Assembly: GCA_017512905.1 (NCBI GenBank)
Contig: JAFWEL010000055.1
Location: 1 to 57,141 of the forward strand
Source of the DNA: Clostridia bacterium
Lineage (GTDB): Bacteria; Bacillota; Clostridia; Christensenellales; Aristaeellaceae
Direction of reading: 5' to 3'
DNA length: 57,141 nt
The translations under genes were made by a program, and so were the position numbers. This document shows, piece by piece, positions 48,447-57,028 of this stretch. Below the pieces are notes generated by a model. It was not told the origin of the DNA. It searched no databases and was given only the letters and a program-made list of their open reading frames with translations. Every line of letters starts with the position of its first letter. Within the stretch, counting starts at the first letter, position 1.

Positions 48447-50225
48447 ATGCGCTTCAAAAAACGGCTTGTGACCATGACAATCCTTGCTTTGTTGTGCGTC
48501 GTATTCCCGGCATCCATGGCGGAAAACGGTGAAATTGCGATAGATATGGACGTATCTGTCGCCGTGGATAATGAAGCGGTGACAGACGACGTGCCGGTCA
48601 TACTGGAGGGCCTGGAGGACAATCTCCTGACAGATGATGCCGGAGAAACGGTTGTCGCGCCTGCGGCGCCCAACGCCGACAGCGACTTTGCAATCGACGG
48701 GTCCGGCGTGCTGACAAGGTACCTCGGGTCCGAAAAAAATGTCGTCATTCCCGACGGGGTGAAGGCAATCGGGAGTGGCGCGTTCATGGATGACGGCGCT
48801 TTGGAAAGCGTCACCATTCCCGCCAGCGTCACGTCTATAGACAAGGACGCCTTTTCCGGCAGCCGCGCATTGGTCATATGCGGCGCGGCGGGCTCCTGTG
48901 CCGAGCGCTTTGCCGTTGGCGAGGGCCTGCCCTTCAACGCGCCGATCGTTTCCATTGACGAGGAAGTCTACGGCATCGGCGATGATATCCAGGGCATTGT
49001 CGTCTATATTAATCAGAAGCAAAAGCTCTCCGCGGCACAAAGGCCGGCGAGCCTTGGGCGGACGCTGGTCTGGTCCACCTCCGACGCCAATGTCGCGACG
49101 GTGAAGCAGGATGGAACGGTCACGGGCATATCGCCGGGCATGGCCGTCATCAGTGTCAATACCGCGGATGGCCGGGGAAGGACAGCGCAGATCACGGTTG
49201 TCGTGCCGGAACCCACGACCCTTGCCATTGATGACGACTGGGTCAGGGAGGACTACGTCATCGCCCTTGGCAGCATTTCAACGGTTGACGTGGTAAAAAA
49301 TACGCCCTATTCCTATGAAACGAAAATCGACATGCCCGTCACCTGGTCCACGTCTGACAGCGCTGTCATCTCTATAGAGGTCATCGATGATCGCACCGTC
49401 AGGCTGAAGGGCAACCGCTTGGGCAGGGCGGTCATCACCGCCACTACCCCTGACGGCGGCAGGGCCTCCGTTGAGATGGAGGTGGCTCACCCGGAAGCGG
49501 ACGATGTGAGAATCGACCAGGTCGGTCCGATACACCTCTATCCCGGCGACAAATATCCCCTTGCCGTCACTTTGGAGCCGGCGGAGGCGGAAGCAAAGCT
49601 GCTATGGAAGTCCAGCGATAAAAGCGTTGTCAGGGTCGACGAGGCCGGTGTGATCACCGCTGTAAAGGCGGGATGGGCCTATATTACGGTGGAGACCGAA
49701 AGTGGCGACAATGATGATATCGAGGTCGATGTTCTGGTTCCGCCCAGAAAAATCACCCTGCAGAAGACCCGGGCGACCCTGGGCGTGGGGGAAAAGGTGC
49801 GCCTGAGGGTGACCATCAAACCCGAAGCCGCCGAGACGGGCGTGAACTGGAAGAGCTCGAACATAAAGATCGCCAGGGTAGACAGGAATGGCAGGGTCAA
49901 GGCCCGGAAGGTGGGCAGGGCCGTAATCAGCGTCCGCACCGACAACGGAAAAATCGCAAAGGCCATTATAAACGTCAAGGCCGCGCCAAGTCAAGTGACG
50001 CTGGACAGGTCCGGCACGGTGAAGCTGGCGGAGGGGAGCTATTTCAAGCTGAATGCCACGCTGCCGAAGAACACGGCCTCGACCCTGACCTGGAAATCCA
50101 ACAGGCCCGGGATTGTCAGCGTTGACCAGGATGGCGTTCTCACGGCAAAAAAGAAGGGAACTGCCTACGTTTTTGTCCGAACCTATAACGGAAAGTTTGA
50201 CAAGGTAAGGGTCAAGGTGCTGTAG
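48447..50225 (+). CDS. Secreted LRR / Big2-domain surface protein
   Basis: A 592-residue exported protein. A signal peptide (1-25, cleavage after SMA) is followed by a short acidic stretch, a BspA-type LRR_5 segment (about 72-140: SEKNVVIPDGVKAIGSGAFM; VTIPASVTSIDKDAFSGSRA) and about five bacterial Ig-like Big2 domains, each with W-S/T-S-S/D then a V-x-x-D/G-x-G-x-V pattern (for example VWSTSDANVATVKQDGTVTG). There is no LPXTG motif, so it is secreted or held by other means. It probably mediates adhesion. The ATG at 48447 follows GGGGAGG. Confidence 0.9.
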   Translation: MRFKKRLVTMTILALLCVVFPASMAENGEIAIDMDVSVAVDNEAVTDDVPVILEGLEDNLLTDDAGETVVAPAAPNADSDFAIDGSGVLTRYLGSEKNVVIPDGVKAIGSGAFMDDGALESVTIPASVTSIDKDAFSGSRALVICGAAGSCAERFAVGEGLPFNAPIVSIDEEVYGIGDDIQGIVVYINQKQKLSAAQRPASLGRTLVWSTSDANVATVKQDGTVTGISPGMAVISVNTADGRGRTAQITVVVPEPTTLAIDDDWVREDYVIALGSISTVDVVKNTPYSYETKIDMPVTWSTSDSAVISIEVIDDRTVRLKGNRLGRAVITATTPDGGRASVEMEVAHPEADDVRIDQVGPIHLYPGDKYPLAVTLEPAEAEAKLLWKSSDKSVVRVDEAGVITAVKAGWAYITVETESGDNDDIEVDVLVPPRKITLQKTRATLGVGEKVRLRVTIKPEAAETGVNWKSSNIKIARVDRNGRVKARKVGRAVISVRTDNGKIAKAIINVKAAPSQVTLDRSGTVKLAEGSYFKLNATLPKNTASTLTWKSNRPGIVSVDQDGVLTAKKKGTAYVFVRTYNGKFDKVRVKVL

Positions 50226-50264
50226 CGCGCCCGGGGCGTCCGCCCTGTCCTTTCCGGCTCCGGC

Positions 50265-50293
50265 TTGCAAATATGTGCCTTTCATGCTAATAT
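50265..50293 (+). promoter_or_regulatory. Promoter of the DUF3048 gene
   Basis: TTGCAA (50265-50270), 17-bp spacer, TAATAT (50288-50293). Confidence 0.65.
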
Positions 50294-50392
50294 ATTGGTG
50301 CTGTCCGGAGGGGATGCGGGCGGATTTCCCGGATTTGGGGCCGCCGCGGCATCTGTGAGCATCGCCCGGGCAGGGAAAGGAGAACATTGACG

Positions 50393-51373
50393 ATGAAAAA
50401 AACCATAGCATGGATTCTGGCGCTCATGCTGATATTTGCCTCCGCGGCTTTGGCAGACGACGCCAGGGAGACGAAGCGCTCCATCACCACCGGCCTGCCC
50501 ACGGATCACGAGGACCGGATCATGGTGTGCCAGATGGACAATGAGCCCGGCGCACGCCCCCAAAAGGGCATCGGCTCGGCGGACATCGTGTATGAAACGG
50601 AAATCTACGATGGCGGCTATACCCGCTATACCGCCGTATTCAACGACACCATCCCCGAACAGATCGAGGCCATCCGCTCGGCGCGCATCGTCCATGCCGA
50701 CATCTGCTATGAGTATCAGGGGCCGTTCATCCACTACGGCGGACAGCGCTACCCCGGCAGCGACGTCTATTACACCATGAAGATCCTGGAAAACTTCGGC
50801 CCCGATTACGACGGCATCGGCGGCGACCGGGAATTTTACCGGGATAAGCAGCGCAAAGCGCCCAACAACGTGATCTGCAACCTGAAAAACCTCTACGATC
50901 GCACCGACTGGAGCGCCATCACCTGCAAATCCCCGCTGAAGTTCCGCACGGATTTCAAGGTGCCCGAGCAGGGCGAGGCGGTTACAAAATTCCGGGTGCC
51001 CTATCGCGCCAAGAGCTATGTTCCCTCCTATGAGTGGGACCCGGAGCTGAAAAAATACAGGCGCTTTTACAACAACAAGCCCTACGTTGACGGCACCACC
51101 GGCGAACAGGTGTTGGTGGACAACGTCATCGTGCAGCACGTGGAATACAGCTGGTTCGAGGGGCAGTCCGACCGCCCGAAGGTGCAGCTGAGGGGCGAGA
51201 ACAAGTGCGATTACTTCATCGGCGGGAAGCACTTCACCGGCACCTGGCGGCGCTCCAGGATTCGCAACAACACCGTCTATCTCGACGACGACGGCGATAA
51301 GATCCGGTTCAACCCCGGCACGACCTTCATCCAGATCCTGAGGACCGAGAGGGAATTGGAGATCCTGGACTGA
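50393..51373 (+). CDS. DUF3048 (YerB-like) exported protein
   Basis: A 326-residue protein with a signal peptide (1-22, cleavage ALA before DDAR). Two DUF3048 domains are visible: RIMVCQMDNEPGARPQKGIG with the conserved ADIVYETEIYDGGYTRYTAVF, then QVLVDNVIVQHVEYSWFEGQ. YerB is a lipoprotein in Bacillus; here the cleavage site has no Cys. Function is not established. The ATG at 50393 is favoured over a TTG two codons upstream; AAAGGAG is present. A terminator follows. Confidence 0.88.
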   Translation: MKKTIAWILALMLIFASAALADDARETKRSITTGLPTDHEDRIMVCQMDNEPGARPQKGIGSADIVYETEIYDGGYTRYTAVFNDTIPEQIEAIRSARIVHADICYEYQGPFIHYGGQRYPGSDVYYTMKILENFGPDYDGIGGDREFYRDKQRKAPNNVICNLKNLYDRTDWSAITCKSPLKFRTDFKVPEQGEAVTKFRVPYRAKSYVPSYEWDPELKKYRRFYNNKPYVDGTTGEQVLVDNVIVQHVEYSWFEGQSDRPKVQLRGENKCDYFIGGKHFTGTWRRSRIRNNTVYLDDDGDKIRFNPGTTFIQILRTERELEILD

Positions 51374-51406
51374 CGGTGGCAGAGCGCGACCAACGCCATA
51401 ACCCCG

Positions 51407-51442
51407 ACAACCACGCCCCGGCATCGCCCGGAGCGTGGTTGT
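51407..51442 (+). terminator. Terminator after the DUF3048 gene
   Basis: ACAACCACGC (51407-51416) and GCGTGGTTGT (51433-51442) form a 10-bp stem; TGCTTTGT follows. It may also serve msrA from the other side. Confidence 0.7.
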
Positions 51443-51465
51443 TGCTTTGTGCCGGCTATGATGGA

Positions 51466-51972
51466 TTACCTGCCCTCCGCCTCTGCCAGGTGGAGCATCC
51501 TGTCGGGGATGTGGCAGTAGCCGCCGGGATTCTTGTCCAGGTATTTCTGGTGGTATTCCTCGGCGGTGAAGAAGTTTTGAAGGGGCAGCAACTCCACCGC
51601 CAGCTTCCTTCCGGCCTTCGCCTCCTGGGCCCGGTACACCGCCTCGATTTCCGGCAGCTGGGCCGGGTCGGTGTAGTAGATGCCGGTGCGGTACTGTATG
51701 CCCTGGTCGTGGCCCTGCCGGTTGACGGACAGCGGGTCGATGACCCTGAAGTAATCCTCCAGCAGCGCCGTCAGCGACAGCGCGTCCGGGTCGTATTCCA
51801 CGCGCACGGTCTCGGCATGGCCGCTGTCCCGGCAAACCGCCTGGTAGGTGGGCGCCTGGTCCGGACCGTTGGCATAGCCCACCTCGGTGCTCAGCACCCC
51901 CCTGAACTGATCGAAATATTTTTGCAGGCCCCAGAAGCAGCCGCCCGCCAGATAGATCGTCCTGGTGTTCAT
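51466..51972 (-). CDS. msrA: Peptide-methionine (S)-S-oxide reductase
   Basis: A 168-residue MsrA. The active-site motif GGCFWG has the catalytic Cys12; the VGYANGPDQAPTYQAVCRDS and GHAETVRVEYDP motifs follow in the usual order, and FFTAEEYHQKYLDKNPGGYC ends the fold. It repairs oxidised methionine in the cytoplasm using thioredoxin. The ATG at 51972 follows GGGAGGAAC; a minus-strand TATAAT at 52001-52006 is a likely -10, with a weak -35. It stands alone between converging and diverging units. Confidence 0.94.
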   Translation of the reverse strand: MNTRTIYLAGGCFWGLQKYFDQFRGVLSTEVGYANGPDQAPTYQAVCRDSGHAETVRVEYDPDALSLTALLEDYFRVIDPLSVNRQGHDQGIQYRTGIYYTDPAQLPEIEAVYRAQEAKAGRKLAVELLPLQNFFTAEEYHQKYLDKNPGGYCHIPDRMLHLAEAEGR

Positions 51973-52046
51973 GGATGTTCCTCCCTTCGATTTCCCTATC
52001 ATTATACCACCCCGCGGCGGCCCGCACACCGTTCTTTTCTCCCAGG

Positions 52047-52090
52047 CGACGCCTGTACATGTTGTATTACGGCGTCGTTTTTGTTATAAT
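52047..52090 (+). promoter_or_regulatory. Composite terminator-promoter ahead of dpaL
   Basis: CGACGCC (52047-52053) and GGCGTCG (52071-52077) form a perfect 7-bp stem followed by T5 (52078-52082). The -35 TTGTAT (52062-52067) is in the loop, the second stem arm and T-run form the 17-bp spacer, and TATAAT is at 52085-52090. Confidence 0.7.
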
Positions 52091-52103
52091 ACAGATAACT
52101 CGA

Positions 52104-52317
52104 ATGATGGGGTTCCATGGCGCCCCCGATGAAAGGAAACTGGCCCTGAACAGCAGCTTTATCCTGAAGGGCAATTTCCGCCATAGCCCCCCCCGGGGCG
52201 GGCGATCTGATCGCGCTATCCCGCGCCCTGCTGTCCTTCGAGGGGACGGACAGCTTCAAATCCTCGCTCGCTGTTCGTACTGCTGGCGACGGCCTGCCGG
52301 GCACCATGCACCCGTGA
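52104..52317 (+). pseudogene. Possible small frame with C8 frameshift
   Basis: The frame begins with ATG about 8 bases after the predicted transcript start (MMGFHGAPDERKLALNSSFI...), reaches C8 at 52187-52194 and, with a shift there, continues as GDLIALSRALLSFEGTDSFK to a stop at 52315. Without the shift it would read through into dpaL's region in frame. There is no ribosome-binding site. It could be a leaderless or decayed gene, or chance. Confidence 0.2.
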
Positions 52318-52343
52318 CGATACATTCCCAAAAGGAGGTCAAT

Positions 52344-53549
52344 ATGAACCGGATTCAATGGACCCTGAACGCCATGCCGAAGAGCGACGACCGGTATCTG
52401 TCTTTGATGTCGGTGGCCAACGTGGACCGGGCCCGGGCGTTTTTCAAAACCTTTCCCCAGTATGCCGTCACGCCGCTGGTGCGGCTGGACAATATGGCCG
52501 GGCGGCTTGGGCTGGGCGGGCTGTATGTCAAGGACGAGAGCCACCGCTTCGGCCTGAACGCCTTCAAGGTACTGGGCGGGGCCTTCGCCATGGCGCGGTA
52601 CATCGCCGAGCAGACCAACCAGGCCATCGAGGCGATGACCTATGACTACCTCACCGGCGAACAGCTGCGCCGGGACTTCGGCCAGGCCACCTTCTTCACC
52701 GCCACCGACGGCAACCACGGCCGGGGCGTGGCCTGGGCGGCGCGGCAGCTGGGCCAGCGGGCCGTGGTGCACATGCCCAGGGGCAGCGCGAAGGTGCGCT
52801 TCGACAACATCGCCCGGGAAGGGGCGACGGTCACCATCGAGGATATGAACTACGACGACTGTGTGCGCCTTGCGGCAAGGGAGGCGGCGCAGACCGAGCG
52901 CGGCGTGGTAATGCAGGACACCGCCTGGGCGGGCTACGAGCTGATCCCCTCCTGGATCATGCAGGGCTACGGCTGCATGGCCCGGGAGGCCGCGGAGCAG
53001 CTGGCCGACCGCCCCACCCATGTGTTTTTGCAGGCGGGCGTGGGCTGCATGGCGGCCGCTGTGGTGGGCTATTACGCCAACCTGTACCCGGAGCACCCGC
53101 CGAAGTTCGTCATCATCGAGGCGGAGTCGGCAGCCTGCCTGTACAAGGGGGCCTGCCAGCGGGACGGCAGCCCCGCTACCGTCGGCGGCGATATGCCCAC
53201 CATCATGGCGGGGCTGGCCTGCGGCGAGCCCAACATCCTCGGCTGGGACATCCTGCGCAACCATGCCGACGCCTTTCTGGCCTGCCCGGACTGGGTCAGC
53301 GCCCGGGGCATGCGGATGCTGGCCGCGCCGATGCAGGGCGACCCCGCCGTCGTCAGCGGCGAATCCGGGGCCGTGGGCATGGGAGGCATCGACGCGCTGA
53401 TGACGGAAGCGGACTACGCCGAATTGAAGGACGCCCTCGGGCTCGGCGCGGACAGCCGCGTGCTGCTGTTCTCCACCGAGGGCGACACCGACCCGGAAAA
53501 TTACCGGAATATCGTCTGGGGCGGGGCATACCCGACGCCCGAGGGATGA
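52344..53549 (+). CDS. dpaL: Diaminopropionate ammonia-lyase
   Basis: A 401-residue fold-type II PLP enzyme that splits 2,3-diaminopropionate into pyruvate and ammonia. The PLP lysine is Lys75 in FGLNAFKVLGG; FTATDGNHGRGVAWAARQLG and the later GDMPTIMAGLACGEPN and SGESGAVGMGG motifs fit YgeX/DpaL. The ATG at 52344 follows AAAGGAGGTC. It has its own promoter and a terminator at 53626-53655. In gut bacteria it is often in purine/amino-acid catabolic clusters; none is present here. Confidence 0.93.
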   Translation: MNRIQWTLNAMPKSDDRYLSLMSVANVDRARAFFKTFPQYAVTPLVRLDNMAGRLGLGGLYVKDESHRFGLNAFKVLGGAFAMARYIAEQTNQAIEAMTYDYLTGEQLRRDFGQATFFTATDGNHGRGVAWAARQLGQRAVVHMPRGSAKVRFDNIAREGATVTIEDMNYDDCVRLAAREAAQTERGVVMQDTAWAGYELIPSWIMQGYGCMAREAAEQLADRPTHVFLQAGVGCMAAAVVGYYANLYPEHPPKFVIIEAESAACLYKGACQRDGSPATVGGDMPTIMAGLACGEPNILGWDILRNHADAFLACPDWVSARGMRMLAAPMQGDPAVVSGESGAVGMGGIDALMTEADYAELKDALGLGADSRVLLFSTEGDTDPENYRNIVWGGAYPTPEG

Positions 53550-53625
53550 GACAGGGCGGCACAGGGGCCGCCGCAACATACAGGCGCATTTGTGGTTTGA
53601 AGGGTCACATTCCCTGAACTCTTAA

Positions 53626-53655
53626 CCCCCGTTTATTGCAGCGGGGGCTTTTTTT
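53626..53655 (+). terminator. Terminator after dpaL
   Basis: CCCCCG (53626-53631), 10-nt loop, CGGGGG (53642-53647), C, then T7 (53649-53655). Confidence 0.9.
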
Positions 53656-53664
53656 GTGTATAAT
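53636..53664 (+). promoter_or_regulatory. argS promoter embedded in the dpaL terminator
   Basis: TTGCAG (53636-53641, in the hairpin loop), 17-bp spacer made of the right stem arm and T-run, TATAAT (53659-53664). The same geometry occurs at 52047-52090. Confidence 0.75.
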
Positions 53665-53704
53665 AATGGCAATACGACCGATACTGACGACGAGGTGCAT
53701 AACC

Positions 53705-55417
53705 ATGGATTTCAAGACCGCCGTTGCAAACGAGATACTGGCCGCGCTGAAGGCTGCCTTCGGCGAGGTCGATGTGACCCCGGAGACCATCGCCGCCGCG
53801 CTGGAGATTCCGCCGGACACGGCCATGGGCGACTATGCCTTCCCCTGCTTCAAGCTGTCCAAGTCGCTGCGCAAGAGCCCGATGATGATCGCCGACGCCC
53901 TGGCGCAGGGCATTCACGCCGACTTCCTGGGCAAGGTGGAATCGGTGAAGGGCTACCTGAACTTCTTCATCGACCGGGCCACCTACGCCGAGAAGGTGAT
54001 CTCCCTGGCGCTGGAGCAGGGGGAGCGCTACGGCGCGGACAATTCCGGCGCGGGCAGGACCGTGGTGCTGGACTATTCCAGCATTAACATCGCCAAGCGC
54101 TTCCACATCGGCCACCTGTCCACCACGATGATCGGCAACAGCCTGTACCGGCTGCATAAATTCTTCGGCTGGAACGCGGTGGGCGTGAACCACCTGGGCG
54201 ACTGGGGCACTCAGTTCGGCAAGATGATCGCCGCCTACAAGCGCTGGGGCGACCACGACACCGTGGCCGCCGGCGGCGTGGACGAGATGGTGAAGCTTTA
54301 TGTGCGCTTCAACGAGGAGGCCAAGCACGACGAGGCCCTGAACGACGAGGGCCGGGCCTGGTTCAAGCGGATCGAGGACGGCGACCCCGAAGCGCTGGAG
54401 ATCTTCAACTGGTTCAAGTCCGTCACGCTGAAGGACGCGGAGCGGGTGTACGACCTGCTGGGCGTGACCTTCGACAGCTATGCCGGCGAGAGCTTCTACA
54501 ACGACAAGATGCAGCCCATCATCGACGAGCTGAAGGCCAGGAACCTGCTGATCGAGGACAAGGGCGCGCAGATCGTGGACCTCCAGGACTACGGCATGCC
54601 CCCGGCGCTCATCCTGCGCAGCGACGGCGCGACGCTGTATATCACCCGGGACCTGGCGGCGGCCAAGTACCGCAAGGACATCTACAACTTCGACAAGAGC
54701 CTGTACGTGGTGGCCTACCAGCAGGATCTGCACTTCCGCCAGCTGTTCAAGGTGCTGGAGCTGATGGGCTACGAATGGTATAAGGACTGCGAGCACGTGG
54801 CCTTTGGCATGGTGTCCTTCGGCGGCGAGAGCCTTTCCACCCGGGAGGGCCGGGTGGTCTACCTGGACGACCTGCTGCACCAGGCCATCGACAAGGCCCG
54901 GGCCATCATCGATGAGAAGAGCCCCGACCTGGACAACAAGGACGAGGTGGCCCGCCAGGTGGGCATCGGCGCGGTGGTGTTCTTCGATCTGTACAACAAC
55001 CGCATCAAGGACATCGACTTCACCTGGGAGCGGGCGCTGAACTTCGACGGCGAGACCGGCCCCTACGTGCAGTACACCCACGCCCGGGCCTGCTCGGTGC
55101 TGCGCAAGGCCGAGGGCGTGGACCGCTCAAGCCCCGATTTTGCCGCCCTGTCCGACCCCTACAGCCAGGACGTGGTGCGCCTGATCGAGCAGTTCCCGGA
55201 CATCCTGAAGAGCGCCGTCAACCGCAGCGAGCCCAGCATGGTCACCCGCTTCGCAGTGGACCTGGCCCAGGCCTTCAACAAGTTCTACTATGAGAACAAG
55301 GTGATGGTGGACGAGCCCGGCACCCGCGTCGCGCGGCTGCTGCTCACCGACGCCGCCCGTCAGACGCTGAAGGTCGCCCTGTACCTGATCGGCGTGGAGG
55401 CGCCGGAGCGGATGTAA
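53705..55417 (+). CDS. argS: Arginyl-tRNA synthetase
   Basis: A 570-residue class I synthetase that charges tRNA(Arg). An N-terminal Add-1 domain (about 1-95, GDYAFPCFKLSKSLRKSP), the ATP motif KRFHIGHLST (131-140, HIGH at 134-137), NHLGDWGTQFGKM and the C-terminal anticodon-binding DALR domain (PYVQYTHARACSVLRKAE onward) are present. The KMSKS loop is replaced by a variant, as usual in ArgS. The start at 53705 follows GAGGTGC. A strong terminator follows. Confidence 0.96.
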   Translation: MDFKTAVANEILAALKAAFGEVDVTPETIAAALEIPPDTAMGDYAFPCFKLSKSLRKSPMMIADALAQGIHADFLGKVESVKGYLNFFIDRATYAEKVISLALEQGERYGADNSGAGRTVVLDYSSINIAKRFHIGHLSTTMIGNSLYRLHKFFGWNAVGVNHLGDWGTQFGKMIAAYKRWGDHDTVAAGGVDEMVKLYVRFNEEAKHDEALNDEGRAWFKRIEDGDPEALEIFNWFKSVTLKDAERVYDLLGVTFDSYAGESFYNDKMQPIIDELKARNLLIEDKGAQIVDLQDYGMPPALILRSDGATLYITRDLAAAKYRKDIYNFDKSLYVVAYQQDLHFRQLFKVLELMGYEWYKDCEHVAFGMVSFGGESLSTREGRVVYLDDLLHQAIDKARAIIDEKSPDLDNKDEVARQVGIGAVVFFDLYNNRIKDIDFTWERALNFDGETGPYVQYTHARACSVLRKAEGVDRSSPDFAALSDPYSQDVVRLIEQFPDILKSAVNRSEPSMVTRFAVDLAQAFNKFYYENKVMVDEPGTRVARLLLTDAARQTLKVALYLIGVEAPERM

Positions 55418-55425
55418 GCCTGTTG

Positions 55426-55454
55426 CAGCCTTCCCATTGAGGAAGGCTGTTTTT
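55426..55454 (+). terminator. Terminator after argS
   Basis: CAGCCTTCC (55426-55434), 6-nt loop, GGAAGGCTG (55441-55449), T5. Confidence 0.92.
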
Positions 55455-55474
55455 GGATTTTGGGAGGTAAAACT

Positions 55475-55945
55475 ATGATCCGACTTCAGGGCGTCACGCC
55501 CGAGCAGCGGCAGCTGCTGTTCAACCTGAACCAGAAGTACCTCTACGAGATGACGAACTACTATGACGATCCGCTGGACGAATGGGGCAACCTTCACTAC
55601 GGTCATTTCGACGAATACTTCACCGATACCGCCCGGACGGCGCTGCTGATCTATGACGACGACGCGCTGGCGGGCTTTGCGATGCTGAACCCCTATTCCT
55701 ATTTTGGCGGCAAAACAGATCATGTGATGGCGGAATTCACCGTCTTCCCGATGTACCGGCGCAGGCATCTGGCCACCGGTGCCGCGGAAGCCATCTTCGA
55801 GTGCTGTCCCGGCCGCTGGGAGGTCAAGTTCAACGAAAAAAATGCCGCGGCCAGGTCCCTCTGGACCAGGGTCACGGCGCGGTATGCCCCAACCGTCCGC
55901 CGCCTCAGTGACGAGGAGACGGTGCTGTGCTTTGCGGTGGAGTGA
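55475..55945 (+). CDS. GNAT-like acetyltransferase
   Basis: A 156-residue GNAT. The strand MAEFTVFPMYRRRHLATGAA carries the acetyl-CoA loop RRRHLATGA, a less canonical form; the fold ends GRWEVKFNEKNAAARSLWTR. The N-terminal half (EMTNYYDDPLDEWGNLHYG) is typical of a clostridial GNAT subgroup. The ATG at 55475 follows GGGAGGTAAAA. It is monocistronic, between the argS terminator and the XRE gene. Confidence 0.83.
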   Translation: MIRLQGVTPEQRQLLFNLNQKYLYEMTNYYDDPLDEWGNLHYGHFDEYFTDTARTALLIYDDDALAGFAMLNPYSYFGGKTDHVMAEFTVFPMYRRRHLATGAAEAIFECCPGRWEVKFNEKNAAARSLWTRVTARYAPTVRRLSDEETVLCFAVE

Positions 55946-56028
55946 TGACGGTCAGAACGCCTGTCTACGAATCATAGGTTGCATTGGCTTTCCTCCTGGG
56001 CTATCATGATGGCACAGGAGGGATTTTC

Positions 56029-56613
56029 ATGAATCAATATGTGACCGGCGCGATGATCAAGCGCCTTCGAGAAAACAGGGGCATGACCCAGCAGCAGCTG
56101 GCCGGGAAGCTGGCGGTCAGCGACAAGGCGATCTCCCGGTGGGAGACCGGACGGGGTTACCCGGATATTTCCCTGATCGAACCCCTTGCCGGGGCGCTGG
56201 GCGTGTCGCTCATCGAGCTGTTTTCCGGCGAGGACGTGACCAATCGGAACCGGGCCTTCAACATGCTGCGCATGAAATTATACATGTGTCCAATCTGCGG
56301 GAACGTGGTACAGGCCATCGGGGAGGCCGTCGTCAGCTGTTGCGGCATCGTGCTGCCGCCTCTGGAGGCAGAGCCGGAGGACGACGCCCACCGGCTGAAC
56401 ATCGAGCGGGTGGAGGACGAATATTATGTGACGGTTGCCCACGAAATGAGCAAAGCGCATTATATATCTTTCATGATGGCGATGAGGGATAACGGCTGCG
56501 AAATCGTGAAGCTCTATCCCGAGGGAAGTGCCGAAGCGCGCTTCAGGGTGAGCCGTACAAAATGGCTATATTATTACTGCAACCGGCACGGGTTGTTCAG
56601 AGTGCCCGTTTAA
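56029..56613 (+). CDS. XRE regulator with desulfoferrodoxin-like C-terminal domain
   Basis: A 194-residue fusion. Residues 8-65 are an XRE/Cro helix-turn-helix (IKRLRENRGMTQQQLAGKLA; VSDKAISRWETGRGYPDISL). Residues 83-194 begin with a zinc- or iron-type cysteine cluster (MCPICGNVV, CCGIVLPP) and continue with VTVAHEMSKAHYISFMMAM and YYYCNRHGLF, which resemble superoxide-reductase (desulfoferrodoxin) domains with His and Cys ligands. This is a known clostridial combination and suggests redox or superoxide sensing. The ATG at 56029 follows AGGAGG. Its stop overlaps the convergent ACT gene by 4 nt. Confidence 0.83.
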   Translation: MNQYVTGAMIKRLRENRGMTQQQLAGKLAVSDKAISRWETGRGYPDISLIEPLAGALGVSLIELFSGEDVTNRNRAFNMLRMKLYMCPICGNVVQAIGEAVVSCCGIVLPPLEAEPEDDAHRLNIERVEDEYYVTVAHEMSKAHYISFMMAMRDNGCEIVKLYPEGSAEARFRVSRTKWLYYYCNRHGLFRVPV

Positions 56614-56972
56614 AATCCGTATCCCGCCGCTTTCAACGCCTCGACCGCCCGGTCGAGGTTTTCCTGCTTCACCAGGATGTAATCGGTGTCGTAGGTGGAC
56701 ACGGCGAATATGCCGACCTTGGCTTCAGCCAGGACCGCGGCGATCCCTGACAGTATACCCGTCAGCGAAAAATCCAGCTGGCCCACGATGCGCATGGCCC
56801 GCCAGCCGTCCTCCCGGGCGGTGGTATCGGCGGGAGTATTATCCGTCTCGCACACCAGCGAGCATTCATTGTCCGTATTGCCGATGAAGTACAGCCCGGA
56901 CATGGCAAAGGCGGAAAGATCGGCCACCTTGCAGACGGTCAGAGGCTGTGGCAGGATTTGAAGGTTGAGCAT
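56610..56972 (-). CDS. ACT-domain protein
   Basis: A 120-residue protein with tandem ACT-like folds (about 1-60 and 62-120): SLTGILSGIAAVLAEAKVGI and FAVSTYDTDYILVKQENLDR are typical of the CASTOR/ACT_7 type. ACT domains bind amino acids; the stand-alone form may act as a sensor. It is convergent with the XRE gene, sharing 4 bp. The start at 56972 lacks a strong ribosome-binding site. Confidence 0.83.
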   Translation of the reverse strand: MLNLQILPQPLTVCKVADLSAFAMSGLYFIGNTDNECSLVCETDNTPADTTAREDGWRAMRIVGQLDFSLTGILSGIAAVLAEAKVGIFAVSTYDTDYILVKQENLDRAVEALKAAGYGF

Positions 56973-57028
56973 GAGTTATCATTCCTGTATTGTGGTATGA
57001 AAATTCTGATGGTGTTAGTCGGGAAGTA

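Larger units (their letters stand above)
51973..52343. other. Divergent intergenic region msrA / dpaL
   Basis: Contains the msrA -10, a terminator hairpin overlapping the dpaL promoter (52047-52090), and a possible small frame interrupted at a C8 run (52104-52317). The 24 bp before dpaL carry its ribosome-binding site. Confidence 0.6.

Noticed and set aside
52002-53579. Long minus-strand frame opposite dpaL, and similar ones opposite argS, metY/sigH and the ABC ATPase
   Set aside because: Composition typical of antisense frames; the plus- or minus-strand partners carry complete active sites.
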